DNA of 49,101 nucleotides from CAZWSE01 sp964636575 (GCA_964636575.1 CAZWSE010000009.1:1-49101); one strand, 5' to 3'; positions 31,284-40,481 are shown, counted from the stretch's first letter. Numbers and translations: made by a program. The notes: generated by a model not told the origin, from the letters alone.

Positions 31284-32771
31284 CTACCACCATTTGGCGG
31301 GCTTTGCCACAAATCCGGCAGCCGTTTCCAAGGCATAGGCAGTATTCAGCAAATCGCCCTCTTCCCAAGGCTGGCCGATCAGTTGCAGGCCCAAAGGAAG
31401 CCCCTGCCCGTCCAGCCCTGCTGGCACTGCCACACCCGGCAAGCCTGCCAGATTGACCGTGACCGTGAACACATCATTCAGGTACATTTGCACCGGATCG
31501 GCATCTTTCATTTCGCCCAATCCAAAAGCTGCGGATGGCGTTGCAGGCGTCAAAATCGCATCGACCCCTGCGGCGAACACGTCCTCAAAGTCTTTCTTGA
31601 TCAGCGCCCGCACCCGCCGTGCGCGGTTGTAATAGGCGTCGTAAAAGCCTGCGGACAGAACATATGTTCCGATCATCACCCGCCGCTGGACCTCTGGCCC
31701 GAAGCCTTCGGCGCGGGTTTTTTCGTACATTTCGGTGATGCCATCGCCCGCATCCAGCGTCGCGCGGTGCCCGTAGCGGACCCCGTCATAGCGCGCGAGG
31801 TTAGAAGACGCTTCGGCAGGCGCGATCACGTAGTAGGCTGGCAGCGCGTATTTGGTATGTGGCAGGCTGATGTCGACCACTTTGGCGCCCGCGTCCTTCA
31901 TCATCGCAGCCCCGTCGGCCCAAAGCTTTTCAATCTCGGCGGGCATACCGTCCATGCGGTACTCTTTGGGCAGGCCGATGGTTTTGCCTTTGATGTCGCC
32001 TGTCAATGCGGCTTCAAAGTTCGGCACGGGCAGGTTGACGCTGGTGCTGTCGCGGGGGTCATGGCTGCACATGGCCTCTAGCATGATCGCGGAATCGCGG
32101 ACCGTTTTGGTCATCGGTCCAGCCTGATCGAGACTGGACGCAAAAGCGACGGTTCCCCAACGCGAACAGCGCCCGTAGGTGGGTTTGATCCCGACGATGC
32201 CTGTAAAGGCCGCAGGTTGGCGGATGGACCCGCCCGTATCTGTGCCGGTTGCTGCCAGACACAGGTCTGCCGCAACTGCCGCGGCCGATCCACCGGACGA
32301 TCCGCCGGGGGTCAGGTTGGTCGCTTCATTCCCGCGCCGCCATGGGTTGACTGCGTTGCCGTAGACAGAGGTTTCATTTGAGGACCCCATCGCGAATTCA
32401 TCCATGTTGAGCTTGCCCAACATGACAGCGCCCGCATCAAAAAGGTTCTGACTGATCGCGGATTCGTATTCGGGCAAGAACCCTTCCAAAATCCGGCTGC
32501 CCGCTTGGGTGGGCACGCCTTTGGTGCAAAACAGATCCTTGATCCCGACGGGCAGGCCACACATCGCAGGTGCATCACCTGCTTTGATCCGCGCGTCGGC
32601 GGCCTTGGCCTGATCAAGCGCCAGATCGGGGGTGTGGTGCACAAATGCGTTCAATTCAGAGGCTTGTTCAATCGCGGTCAGGCAGGTTTGGGTCAGCTCA
32701 ACAGATGTTGTTTTGCCAGCGCGCAGGGCATCGCGGGCATCGGCAAGGGTCAGTGCATTCAGATCAGCCAT
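31284..32771 (-). CDS. gatA: Glutamyl-tRNA(Gln)/aspartyl-tRNA(Asn) amidotransferase subunit A
   Basis: A 495-residue amidase-signature enzyme that releases ammonia from glutamine for the transamidation of Glu-tRNA(Gln). The Ser-cisSer-Lys triad is seen as Lys78 (LPVGIKDLF), Ser158 (PGGSSGGSAAA) and Ser182 (DTGGSIRQPAA). Length matches the family (about 490). It overlaps gatC by one base and is in an operon with it. gatB is not beside it, which is usual in this group. Presence of GatCA indicates that the organism lacks, or does not rely on, GlnRS or AsnRS; that follows from the pathway. Confidence 0.97.
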   Translation of the reverse strand: MADLNALTLADARDALRAGKTTSVELTQTCLTAIEQASELNAFVHHTPDLALDQAKAADARIKAGDAPAMCGLPVGIKDLFCTKGVPTQAGSRILEGFLPEYESAISQNLFDAGAVMLGKLNMDEFAMGSSNETSVYGNAVNPWRRGNEATNLTPGGSSGGSAAAVAADLCLAATGTDTGGSIRQPAAFTGIVGIKPTYGRCSRWGTVAFASSLDQAGPMTKTVRDSAIMLEAMCSHDPRDSTSVNLPVPNFEAALTGDIKGKTIGLPKEYRMDGMPAEIEKLWADGAAMMKDAGAKVVDISLPHTKYALPAYYVIAPAEASSNLARYDGVRYGHRATLDAGDGITEMYEKTRAEGFGPEVQRRVMIGTYVLSAGFYDAYYNRARRVRALIKKDFEDVFAAGVDAILTPATPSAAFGLGEMKDADPVQMYLNDVFTVTVNLAGLPGVAVPAGLDGQGLPLGLQLIGQPWEEGDLLNTAYALETAAGFVAKPAKWW

Positions 32772-33058
32772 TATTCCACCACCTTCGGCACAGCAAAGAA
32801 CCCTTCGCGGGCATCAGGCGCATTGGCCAGAACCTTGGCTTGTTGGTCGCCATCGGTCACAGCATCGGCGCGTTGCGGGGCCTTCATGGGGGTCACGGAC
32901 ACCATGGGGTCGATACCCTCTACATCCACCTCATTAAGCTGTTCGATAAAGCCGAGGATTGTGTTGAATTCAGCGGCCAGTGCAGGCAGCGCGTCAGGCT
33001 CTACCTTGATACGGGCCAGCTTGGCCACGCGGGCGGCGGTGCTTTCGTCAATAGACAT
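32771..33058 (-). CDS. gatC: Glutamyl-tRNA(Gln)/aspartyl-tRNA(Asn) amidotransferase subunit C
   Basis: A 95-residue subunit that wraps around GatA and GatB and stabilises the complex. MSIDESTAARVAKLARIKVEP at the N-terminus, then LNEVDVEGIDPMVSVTP at about 60-76 are the family signatures. Length agrees (95-100). AGAGGT precedes the ATG. It is the first gene of gatCA and divergent from a UPF0173 hydrolase gene. Confidence 0.95.
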   Translation of the reverse strand: MSIDESTAARVAKLARIKVEPDALPALAAEFNTILGFIEQLNEVDVEGIDPMVSVTPMKAPQRADAVTDGDQQAKVLANAPDAREGFFAVPKVVE

Positions 33059-33188
33059 CGTGTGGATACCTCTTATCCGTTTGATCGCCGTTTACCGTGG
33101 GGGCCGCAGGGCTGCAAGATGCAAGCCACGTTGCAAGGGCGCTTTAAGATGGTACATATTCTGGGCAACATCAGATCAAAGGTGCATC

Positions 33189-33881
33189 ATGAAGATTATT
33201 TGGCTGGGACACGGGTCTTTTCGGATCGAGATTGGAACACAAGTCTTGCTTGTGGACCCTTGGTTTACCGACAGTCCGGTGTTTCCAGCAGGCCGCAAAG
33301 CCGAGGCGATCAAAGGCACCACTGGCATTTTGATTACCCATGGGCACTTTGATCACACCGCCGATGTGGTGAACCTGTCCAAATCGCTGGGCGTGCCCGC
33401 CACTGGGCCCTATGAGCTGATGCGCCATTTTGAGGAAATCCATGATCTTAAAGTCAATGCTTTCAACTTCGGCGGCACTGTCAAAATCGGGGATGTGTCG
33501 GTGTCCTTGGTGCCTGCAAAGCATTCGTCCTGCCTAAAAGACAACCCGCTTGCCTATGTCGGGTCAGAGGCCGGGTTTATCATCAAGGGCGAAGGACATT
33601 GCATCTATCTGTCCGGCGATACTGGCATCATGGCGGATATGGATTGGATCGGGGATTTCTACAAACCCGACATCGGCATCCTGTCCGCGGGCGGGCATTT
33701 CACGATGGGCATGGCCGAGGCCGCCTATGCCGCCAAACGGTACTTCAACTTTGATACGCTGATCCCCTGCCACTACAAGACCTTCCCCTTGCTGGAACAA
33801 TCCGCGAAAGCCCTGATTGAAGCGCTGCCAGAGGTAAACGTGATCGAGCCTGAAATTATGGAGCCGATCACCCTCGGCTGA
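33189..33881 (+). CDS. UPF0173 metal-dependent hydrolase
   Basis: A 230-residue protein of the metallo-beta-lactamase fold. Family motifs are WLGHGSFRIE at the N-terminus, ITHGHFDHTADV for the first metal site, VPAKHSS, LSGDTG and the final PCHYKTFP. This is the UPF0173/YtkL family; the substrate is unknown. The start at 33189 is chosen because a longer frame, open from 32505, runs antisense through gatC and gatA; MKIIWLGHGSF is the family start. It is followed by an isochorismatase-like gene with 21 bases between them, possibly in one operon. Confidence 0.9.
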   Translation: MKIIWLGHGSFRIEIGTQVLLVDPWFTDSPVFPAGRKAEAIKGTTGILITHGHFDHTADVVNLSKSLGVPATGPYELMRHFEEIHDLKVNAFNFGGTVKIGDVSVSLVPAKHSSCLKDNPLAYVGSEAGFIIKGEGHCIYLSGDTGIMADMDWIGDFYKPDIGILSAGGHFTMGMAEAAYAAKRYFNFDTLIPCHYKTFPLLEQSAKALIEALPEVNVIEPEIMEPITLG

Positions 33882-33902
33882 GCCCCGCAGAAAGACACCG
33901 CA

Positions 33903-34511
33903 ATGCCCAAGCCATACGCGCTGATCGAAGGCCGCGCCGCTTTGATCGTGATCGATATTCAGGCCAGCACTTTTATCGACGACAGCGAAGATCGGTCAAT
34001 TCCGAACATGGAAGGCTACAAAGACCGCATGTTGCTGGCCCGCAAAGCCATTGATGCGGCACGGGCCAACGACATTCCGGTGATCTACATCCAAGAAGTG
34101 CACCGCCCCAACCTGATCGACTTCGGGCGCGAGTTGGACGGCGATGAAACGGTGCATTGCCTCGAAGATGACCCGCGCACGGCGCTCGCGGTCAAGGAAA
34201 TGGACGTGCGGCCCGACAGCTACATTATCCCCAAACGCCGGTATTCGGCCTTTTTCGGCACAGATTTCGAAATTCTGCTGCGCGGGCTTAAGGTAGATAC
34301 GCTTTTGCTCTGCGGCGGGCTGACGGATGTCTGCGTGCACTATACCTTCGTCGACGGGCACCAATCCGATTACTTCTGCCGCGTCATCGAAGACTGCGTC
34401 GCAGGCTCAAGCCTTGCAGCGCATGAGGCCGCGCTTAAAGCAATGGAATACCTGCAAACCGGCGCGCGCAGGTCGCTGGATGACGTCCTGAGCGCAATGG
34501 CAGATACCTAA
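33903..34511 (+). CDS. Cysteine hydrolase (isochorismatase-like)
   Basis: A 202-residue alpha/beta hydrolase of the isochorismatase-like group. The catalytic triad is Asp18 (VIDIQAS), Lys111 (PKRRYSAFFGTD) and Cys144 (GGLTDVCVHYT), so it is a cysteine amidohydrolase rather than an isochorismatase. Relatives act on nicotinamide, N-carbamoylsarcosine, ureidoacrylate, maleamate or biuret; none can be chosen from sequence. It follows the UPF0173 gene by 21 bases. A divergent variant of the bipartite motif follows the stop. Confidence 0.86.
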   Translation: MPKPYALIEGRAALIVIDIQASTFIDDSEDRSIPNMEGYKDRMLLARKAIDAARANDIPVIYIQEVHRPNLIDFGRELDGDETVHCLEDDPRTALAVKEMDVRPDSYIIPKRRYSAFFGTDFEILLRGLKVDTLLLCGGLTDVCVHYTFVDGHQSDYFCRVIEDCVAGSSLAAHEAALKAMEYLQTGARRSLDDVLSAMADT

Positions 34512-34522
34512 AGCCCGCCAAG

Positions 34523-34544
34523 CTTCATTTTTCCATAAATACTC
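34523..34544 (+). repeat. Bipartite post-stop motif, divergent copy 6
   Basis: CTTCATTTTTC, then CAT, then AAATACTC, eleven bases after the stop of the cysteine hydrolase gene and in its orientation. The right arm is perfect; the left arm keeps CTT and a T-run but has lost the CCC core. Same total length (22) as the other copies. Confidence 0.6.
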
Positions 34545-34548
34545 AAAT

Positions 34549-35001
34549 TCAACCGCGCCGACCCGCGAAAAACGATTTCAACAAAGCCTCGGCACGCGCC
34601 GCATCAATGCCATCGAACACTTCGGGCACATGGTGACACTGAGGATGCGAAAACACCCGCGCGCCTGTCGATACGCCGCCCGATTTGGGGTCAGCGGCCC
34701 CATAATAGAGCCGCCCGATCCGTGCCGCAGCGATGGCAGCAGCGCACATGGCACAGGGTTCCAGCGTGACGTAAAGATCATGGCCGATCAAACGCTCTGA
34801 CCCGATTTGGGCGCAGGCGGCGCGGATGGCCAGCACTTCGGCATGGGCAGTTGGGTCATTGAGTTCGCGGGTACGGTTGCCTGCACGCGCGATGACTTCG
34901 CCATTTGGGTCCACCACAACAGCGCCCACAGGCACCTCGCCACGGGCGGCGGCGGCTTCGGCCTCCTTCAAGGCGGCTTGCATATGCGATTTAAAGACCA
35001 T
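34549..35001 (-). CDS. tadA: tRNA-specific adenosine deaminase TadA
   Basis: A 150-residue zinc deaminase that converts A34 to inosine in tRNA-Arg(ACG), allowing decoding of CGC and CGA. The zinc site is seen as AHAEVLA (His53, Glu55 proton shuttle) and EPCAMCAAAI (Cys83, Cys86). The Asn-containing AGNRTRELNDPTAHAE loop is TadA-specific. Length is in range (about 150-165). It is convergent with the cysteine hydrolase gene and divergent from an rluB-like gene. Confidence 0.95.
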   Translation of the reverse strand: MVFKSHMQAALKEAEAAAARGEVPVGAVVVDPNGEVIARAGNRTRELNDPTAHAEVLAIRAACAQIGSERLIGHDLYVTLEPCAMCAAAIAAARIGRLYYGAADPKSGGVSTGARVFSHPQCHHVPEVFDGIDAARAEALLKSFFAGRRG

Positions 35002-35065
35002 TGCCCGACCCTTGCCCGCTCATGCACCCTTTCGCAAGGGGGGCGGATCGTCTAAGGGCTGACCC

Positions 35066-36013
35066 ATGACCGACCCTGCCACACCAGATACGCCCACCGA
35101 TACACCCAAGGGCGACCGGATTGCCAAAGTGCTGTCGCGCGCGGGCGTCGCCTCGCGCCGCGAGGCGGAACGCATGATCGAAGCGGGTCGCGTGGCAGTG
35201 AACGGCAACAAAATCGACAGCCCTGCCCTGAACGTCACTGCCGCTGACAAAATCACCGTTGACGGCAAACCCGTTGCAGCCCCTGAACCTGCGCGCATGT
35301 GGCTTTATCACAAACCCACGGGCCTTGTGACCACAGACAGCGATGAAAAGGGCCGTGAAACGATCTACGACGCCCTGCCCGAAGACATGCCACGGGTGAT
35401 GAGCGTCGGACGGCTTGATCTGAACTCAGAAGGCTTGCTGCTGCTGACCAACGATGGCGGCCTCAAACGGCAGTTGGAACTGCCCAGCACCGGCTGGCTG
35501 CGCAAATACCGTGCCCGCGTAAACGGTCGCCCGACCGAAGGCCAGCTCGACCCGCTGCGGCAGGGATTGGTCATTGAGGGCGAGCGGTTTCAACCGATGG
35601 AGATCACCCTTGACCGCCAGCAAGGCGCCAACGCTTGGCTGACCATCGGCATCCGCGAAGGCAAAAACCGCGAAATCCGCCGCGCTTTGGGCGATGTGGG
35701 CCTGACCGTGAACCGCTTGATCCGTGTGTCCTACGGCCCTTTCCAACTTGGCACCTTGAAGGAAGGCGCGGTTGAAGAAATCCGCCGCAAGGTGCTGCGT
35801 GACCAGCTTGGGCTTGAAGCTGAGACGGACAACAAACCGGCCCCTACAAAACGCTTCCGCCGCAAAGCACCCTCAAAACTCGCAGGCCGTCCCGGTGCGC
35901 CCAAGCCCGAGGATCAACTGGCCCCCAAATCCAGACGTGGTGGCACAAAACCCCAGCGCACGACGCAAAACCGCAAAGGCCCAAAACCATCCGGGCGCAC
36001 GCGGACCCGCTGA
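35066..36013 (+). CDS. Ribosomal large-subunit pseudouridine synthase (RluB-like)
   Basis: A 315-residue RsuA-family pseudouridine synthase. An S4 RNA-binding domain covers residues 17-70 (RIAKVLSRAGVASRREAERM), and the catalytic domain follows with Asp118 in VGRLDLNSEGLLLLTND and REGKNREIRRALG near 195-207. After residue 250 there is a basic, Lys/Arg/Pro-rich tail of about 65 residues (KRFRRKAPSKLAGR and similar), likely RNA-binding and low-complexity. RluB (U2605), RluE, RluF and RsuA differ in site; the length and tail suit RluB of alphaproteobacteria. It is divergent from tadA. Confidence 0.88.
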   Translation: MTDPATPDTPTDTPKGDRIAKVLSRAGVASRREAERMIEAGRVAVNGNKIDSPALNVTAADKITVDGKPVAAPEPARMWLYHKPTGLVTTDSDEKGRETIYDALPEDMPRVMSVGRLDLNSEGLLLLTNDGGLKRQLELPSTGWLRKYRARVNGRPTEGQLDPLRQGLVIEGERFQPMEITLDRQQGANAWLTIGIREGKNREIRRALGDVGLTVNRLIRVSYGPFQLGTLKEGAVEEIRRKVLRDQLGLEAETDNKPAPTKRFRRKAPSKLAGRPGAPKPEDQLAPKSRRGGTKPQRTTQNRKGPKPSGRTRTR

Positions 36014-36085
36014 CATCCGTCTTTCCCCCTAGAAAGCTGCCCATTTGTGTCTTAAGTTTCAGGTGGGTAGCGAAAGTTGGGGGTT

Positions 36086-36175
36086 ATGAGCGGATCAGGT
36101 ATCCAGAAATTTGCCTATGTGGCCTTGATCGTGGTCCTTTTCGGGGTCTCGACCGGCTGGCTTGGAGGGTTGTAA
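36086..36175 (+). CDS. 29-residue single-pass membrane peptide
   Basis: ATG at 36086 opens a 29-residue frame whose residues 8-28 are one hydrophobic segment (FAYVALIVVLFGVSTGWLG), preceded by MSGSGIQK. GGGGG lies 5-9 bases before the start. The stop is followed 4 bases later by the ATG of xpaC, whose Shine-Dalgarno (GGAGGG) is inside this gene, so the two are probably coupled. It is too short for routine gene finding. I recall similar short hydrophobic genes ahead of xpaC in Rhodobacterales but cannot check. It may be a membrane anchor or assembly partner for the XpaC-TelA proteins; that is inference. Confidence 0.65.
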   Translation: MSGSGIQKFAYVALIVVLFGVSTGWLGGL

Positions 36176-36179
36176 TACC

Positions 36180-37073
36180 ATGTCCAAGCGGTTTTCCGGC
36201 AAATACAGCCCCGATCAGGTAGATCACACGATCCCCCGTGGCACCTATGAACAGGCCAGCGTTGACCCTGTGGGCGCGCGGGCCAATGTGCTGTTTATCC
36301 CTGCCATTCCGCTGGTTGCGACATCTTTAAATGACGGTGCGATTTCCCTGAGTTTTGCCCTTGCAGGTGCCGCCAGCCTGACCCTTGCTGCATGGTTTTT
36401 GCGCGACGGGCTGCGCGCTGAGGCCGCCTATAACGCCCGCAAGGTTGCCCGCCGACCAGCCCTTCCGCGCAAGATCATTGCCACCGTTCTGACAGGGATC
36501 GGGGCCGCCTTGGCTGTGGTTGCCCACCAGAATGTATACGGGCTGCTTGCGCCGGTCCTGTTCGGGATCATTGCCTCAGGATTGCACACCGTGGCTTTCG
36601 GCACTGATCCGATGCGCGACAAGGGCATGGAAGGCATTGATACGTTCCAGCAAGACCGTGTGGCCCGTGTTGTGGACAAGGCCGAAGTCCATCTGAAAGC
36701 CATGACCGATGCCCTTCGTCGCGCCGGAGACCGCGAAATGCAGACGCGGCTGGAACGCTTTCAAACGACCGCCCGCGATCTGATCCGCACCGTCGAAGAA
36801 GACCCCCGTGATCTCAGTGCGGCGCGCAAGTATCTAGGCGTCTATTTGCAAGGCGCCCGCGATGCGACGGCCAAGTTTGCAGATGTTTATGCCCGCACCA
36901 AAGACACACAAGCGCGCGCTGACTATGCCACCTTGCTGGATGATCTGGATCAGAATTTCTCCGCCCGCACCCGTAAACTGCTGCTGGAGGATCGATCTGA
37001 TCTGACAGTGGAAATCGATGTCCTGCGCGAAAGACTTCAGCGCGAGGGCGTTCGCCTGACTGACCCTGAATAG
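36180..37073 (+). CDS. xpaC: XpaC-family protein
   Basis: A 297-residue membrane protein of the family named after Bacillus XpaC (5-bromo-4-chloroindolyl phosphate hydrolysis). It has hydrophobic segments at about 45-60, 62-78 and two near 103-135 (IIATVLTGIGAALAVV, LLAPVLFGIIASG), then a long helical cytoplasmic region to the end (KAEVHLKAMTDALRRAGD). In Bacillus xpaC is next to the TelA homologue yaaN, as here, 12 bases ahead of telA. No enzymatic activity is evident and the name is historical. The ATG at 36180 is preferred to a TTG at 36162 inside the preceding peptide gene. Confidence 0.85.
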   Translation: MSKRFSGKYSPDQVDHTIPRGTYEQASVDPVGARANVLFIPAIPLVATSLNDGAISLSFALAGAASLTLAAWFLRDGLRAEAAYNARKVARRPALPRKIIATVLTGIGAALAVVAHQNVYGLLAPVLFGIIASGLHTVAFGTDPMRDKGMEGIDTFQQDRVARVVDKAEVHLKAMTDALRRAGDREMQTRLERFQTTARDLIRTVEEDPRDLSAARKYLGVYLQGARDATAKFADVYARTKDTQARADYATLLDDLDQNFSARTRKLLLEDRSDLTVEIDVLRERLQREGVRLTDPE

Positions 37074-37085
37074 GAACCCATTCCA

Positions 37086-38276
37086 ATGACTGACGAGACG
37101 CGCCAAAAAGCCGAACAATCCCTTGCAATGGTTCAAGAAATCACCGCCGTTGTCCTGCCCGAACCGGCCCCTGCAAATGCGGTTGTCCCCTTGGCTGAGG
37201 CCGACAAACCCCTAAGCGCCGAAATCAAGCGCCGCATGGGTGAGCTGGATATGGAAAACACCGGATCCATCGTGTCTTTCGGGTCTGCTGCGCAGTCTGA
37301 ATTGCAGGAAATCAGCCAGTCTATGCTGGCCGATGTGCGCAACAAAGATGTCGGCCCCGCGGGGGACAGCCTGCGCAGCATCGTCACCACCATTCGCGGG
37401 TTTTCCGTGTCCGAACTGGACGTGCGCCGTAAACGGTCGTGGTGGGAAAAGCTGCTGGGTCGCGCCGCGCCTTTTGCCAAGTTCACCGCCAAGTTTGAAA
37501 AAGTCCAAGGCCAGATTGATCATGTGACCGAGGACCTCCTGAGCCATGAGCATAAGCTGCTGAAAGACATTAAGTCGCTCGATATTTTGTACGACAAGAC
37601 CCTGCAATTCTACGATGAATTGGCACTTTATATCTCTGCCGGCACTGAAAAGCTGCGTGAGTTGGATGAAAAGACCATTCCCGCCAAGGCCAAATCTGTC
37701 GAAAAGGCCGCTGAATCCAAACAAGTCATGGCCGCCCAAGAGCTGCGCGATCTGCGCATGGCCCGCGATGATCTGGAACGCCGCGTCCATGATCTGAAAC
37801 TGACCCGTCAGGTCACGATGCAATCCCTGCCTTCTATCCGGTTGGTGCAGGAAAACGACAAATCTTTGGTCACCAAGATCAATTCAACGCTGGTCAACAC
37901 GGTGCCGCTTTGGGAAACCCAACTGGCCCAAGCCGTGACCATCCAACGCTCCGCCGAAGCTGCGGGCGCTGTGCGCGAGGCCAACGATCTGACCAACGAA
38001 TTGCTGACTGCCAACGCCGAAAACCTGCGCACCAGCAACAAGATGATCCGCGAAGAAATGGAGCGCGGTGTGTTTGACATCGAAGCCGTCAAAACCGCCA
38101 ATGCCGATCTGATTGCGACCATCAACGAAAGCCTGCAAATTGCCGACGAAGGCAAAGCCAAACGTGCGGCCGCCGAAGTTGAGTTGCAAAAGATGGAAGC
38201 CGAATTGCGCGACACGCTGGCCTCGGCCAAGGCCCGCAAGGATGGCGTTGGCGACAACGCGGCGACTTCCGTATAA
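37086..38276 (+). CDS. telA: TelA-family toxic anion resistance protein
   Basis: A 396-residue soluble, mainly alpha-helical protein (TelA/KlaA, PF05816). The regular helical core runs from about 85 to 380, with LRSIVTTIRGFSVSELDVRRK, LEKKLLGRAAPF-like (here WEKLLGRAAPFAKFTAKFEKV) and TMQSLPSIRLVQENDKSLV as family blocks. TelA proteins are linked to tellurite, cell-wall antibiotic, nisin and colicin resistance; the biochemical mechanism is not known. It follows xpaC in the same operon. The first 60 residues are polar and variable. Membership is clear; the stress it answers here is inferred from neighbours. Confidence 0.92.
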   Translation: MTDETRQKAEQSLAMVQEITAVVLPEPAPANAVVPLAEADKPLSAEIKRRMGELDMENTGSIVSFGSAAQSELQEISQSMLADVRNKDVGPAGDSLRSIVTTIRGFSVSELDVRRKRSWWEKLLGRAAPFAKFTAKFEKVQGQIDHVTEDLLSHEHKLLKDIKSLDILYDKTLQFYDELALYISAGTEKLRELDEKTIPAKAKSVEKAAESKQVMAAQELRDLRMARDDLERRVHDLKLTRQVTMQSLPSIRLVQENDKSLVTKINSTLVNTVPLWETQLAQAVTIQRSAEAAGAVREANDLTNELLTANAENLRTSNKMIREEMERGVFDIEAVKTANADLIATINESLQIADEGKAKRAAAEVELQKMEAELRDTLASAKARKDGVGDNAATSV

Positions 38277-38294
38277 TCAGGGTAGCCTAAGACA

Positions 38295-39263
38295 ATGACT
38301 GCCAAACTCACATCCCGCCTTAAGATCGCACTGGCCGCCAGTGCTGTCTTTGCCTTGGGCGCCTGTGAGCTTTTGGCCCCTGTCACCCCTGTCCCCGTCC
38401 CGCCCGCGCGACCAAGCGGGTTGGGCGTGCAGCCGCCTGCTGCGGTGGTTGAACAATCCAAGGCCAGCCGTGATCTGGCGGTGTACTACGCCCGTTTGCA
38501 AAATGATCTGCTGGCCCAAGGATTGATGCGCACCGATGGTGGCGGGCCTGATACGTCGTACAAATCCGCCGATCTGATCCGCAACTTTGAGCAGGTCGTA
38601 TTCTACGATGAATATGGCCCCGGTGGTGGATTGACCGCCTCAACCCAAGGCCCCGGAAAGCTGCGCCGCTGGGACGCTCCTGTGCGGATCAAAACCGCCT
38701 TCGGGCCAAGTGTATCGGCCCCCAATCGGCTGACCTTTTCCGATGAAGTCGCGGGCTACACCAACCGCCTTGCCCGTATCAGTGGCCATCCGATCAGCAC
38801 GACCGGCGGCAAAGCCAATTTCCATGTGATCTTCGCAAGCTCTGATGACCGCGAGGCGATTGCGCAAACGATCCGCGCCCTGCGCCCTGATATGCAAGAC
38901 AGCACATTGAACCTGTTCTTGAACCCGCCGCGTTCGACCCATTGTTTGGTCGTGGCCTATGCGAACGCGGTCGGCAGCCAGACCTATGGGCAAGCCATTG
39001 CCCTGATCCGCGCCGAACACCCCGACCAGTTGCGCCTGTCTTGCATTCATGAAGAACTGGCCCAAGGTCTTGGACTGGCCAACGACAGCCCTGCGGCCCG
39101 CCCGTCGATCTTTAACGACGATGACGAATTTTCGCTGCTGACAAGCCATGACGAGATGTTGCTGAAGATGCTGTATGATCCGCGCCTGCGGTCGGGCATG
39201 TCGGCGTCTGAAGCCCGTCCTGTCTTGGAACAGATCGCTAATGAATTGACAGGTGGGGTCTGA
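38295..39263 (+). CDS. DUF2927-domain lipoprotein
   Basis: A 322-residue protein with a lipoprotein signal: VFALGAC with Cys24 as the lipidated residue. A Pro-rich stretch (PVTPVPVPPARP) follows, then a DUF2927 domain from about 70 to 315, including RWDAPVRIKTAFG and LRLSCIHEELAQGLGLANDSP, where HEELAQGLGL resembles the HExxxxGL pattern of a zinc-peptidase. It would face the periplasm. DUF2927 proteins are typical of Rhodobacterales and have no assigned role. It lies 18 bases after telA. A peptidase function is only suggested by that motif. Confidence 0.82.
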   Translation: MTAKLTSRLKIALAASAVFALGACELLAPVTPVPVPPARPSGLGVQPPAAVVEQSKASRDLAVYYARLQNDLLAQGLMRTDGGGPDTSYKSADLIRNFEQVVFYDEYGPGGGLTASTQGPGKLRRWDAPVRIKTAFGPSVSAPNRLTFSDEVAGYTNRLARISGHPISTTGGKANFHVIFASSDDREAIAQTIRALRPDMQDSTLNLFLNPPRSTHCLVVAYANAVGSQTYGQAIALIRAEHPDQLRLSCIHEELAQGLGLANDSPAARPSIFNDDDEFSLLTSHDEMLLKMLYDPRLRSGMSASEARPVLEQIANELTGGV

Positions 39264-39302
39264 CGGCCTGTCCTGCCTCGCTAAAACCTAAGGAGCCCCG
39301 AT

Positions 39303-40436
39303 ATGGGTATTTTTGATTTTCTAACCGGTGAATTTATTGACGTCATCCATTGGACCGACGACACCCGTGACACAATGGTCTGGCGGTTTGAACGCGAAGA
39401 CCACGAAATCAAATACGGCGCCAAGCTAACGGTGCGCGAAGGTCAGGCGGCTGTGTTTGTCCATGAAGGTCAGCTGGCAGATGTGTTCACGCCGGGGCTG
39501 TATTTTCTTGAGACCAACAACATGCCGGTGCTCACCACGCTCAATTCATGGAGCCACGGGTTCAAGTCTCCGTTCAAGTCGGAAATCTACTTCGTCAACA
39601 CAACCCGTTTTAACGACCTGAAATGGGGCACCAAGAACCCGATCATGCTGCGCGATCCTGAGTTCGGTCCGATCCGGCTGCGCGCCTTTGGCACCTATTC
39701 GGTCAAGGTGTCCGACCCTGCCAAGTTCTTGGTTGAAATCGTCGGCACAGATGGCGAATTCACAATGGACGAGATCAGCTATCAGATCCGCAACATCATT
39801 GTGCAGCAGTTCAACCAGATCATCGCATCTTGCGGGATTCCGGTTCTGGATATGGCCGCCAATACCGGCGATCTGGGCAAGTTGCTGGCCGAGGCAATCT
39901 CGGGCGCGGTCGCGCAATACGGGCTGTCTATCCCCGAACTTTACATCGAGAATATCTCGCTGCCTGAAATGGTGGAACAAGCCCTTGATACGCGGGCGTC
40001 GCGTGGCCTGACCGGCGATCTGGCGGCCCATATGCAATACACCACAGCCGAAGCGATGATCCGTGGCGGCGAAGGCGGCGGTGCGATGGCAACAGGCATT
40101 GGCGCTGGTATGGGTATGGTGATGGCAGGGCAAATGGCCAACCAGAACGGACCTTGGGGGCGGCCTATGGCCAATCCTGTGCAACCCGTTCAACAGCAGC
40201 TGACCCCGCCGCCACCGCCCGTCGAACACGTCTGGCATATTGCCGACAATGGCGAGACAACAGGCCCCTATTCCAAAGCCGCTTTGGGGCGCATGGCGCA
40301 AGAAGGCACCTTTGACCGCGACACCTATGTCTGGACGCCGGGCCAAGACGGGTGGAAGCAAGCGGATGAGGTGGACGAGCTGGCGCAGCTCTTTACGATC
40401 CTGCCGCCGCCTGCACCGGAGGGGCAAACTGGTTAA
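39303..40436 (+). CDS. SPFH-domain protein with C-terminal GYF_2 domain (YdjI-like)
   Basis: A 377-residue protein. Residues 1-250 form an SPFH (band-7) domain of the YdjI type, with MVWRFEREDHEIKYGAKL and GQAAVFVHEGQLADVFTPG. Then comes a Gly-rich and Pro-rich linker (GAGMGMVMAGQM, PPPPPVEHVWH) and a GYF_2 domain at about 310-365 (HIADNGETTGPYSKAALG). It has no transmembrane segment, so it may act at the inner-membrane surface. In Bacillus subtilis ydjI is in an envelope-stress operon with a PspA homologue, ydjG and ydjH. The database name virion core protein is misleading. AAGGAG precedes the ATG. Confidence 0.87.
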   Translation: MGIFDFLTGEFIDVIHWTDDTRDTMVWRFEREDHEIKYGAKLTVREGQAAVFVHEGQLADVFTPGLYFLETNNMPVLTTLNSWSHGFKSPFKSEIYFVNTTRFNDLKWGTKNPIMLRDPEFGPIRLRAFGTYSVKVSDPAKFLVEIVGTDGEFTMDEISYQIRNIIVQQFNQIIASCGIPVLDMAANTGDLGKLLAEAISGAVAQYGLSIPELYIENISLPEMVEQALDTRASRGLTGDLAAHMQYTTAEAMIRGGEGGGAMATGIGAGMGMVMAGQMANQNGPWGRPMANPVQPVQQQLTPPPPPVEHVWHIADNGETTGPYSKAALGRMAQEGTFDRDTYVWTPGQDGWKQADEVDELAQLFTILPPPAPEGQTG

Positions 40437-40481
40437 GGTAGGCTTAACGGAAAACCTAAAATAAATGTTCAATATTAATAA

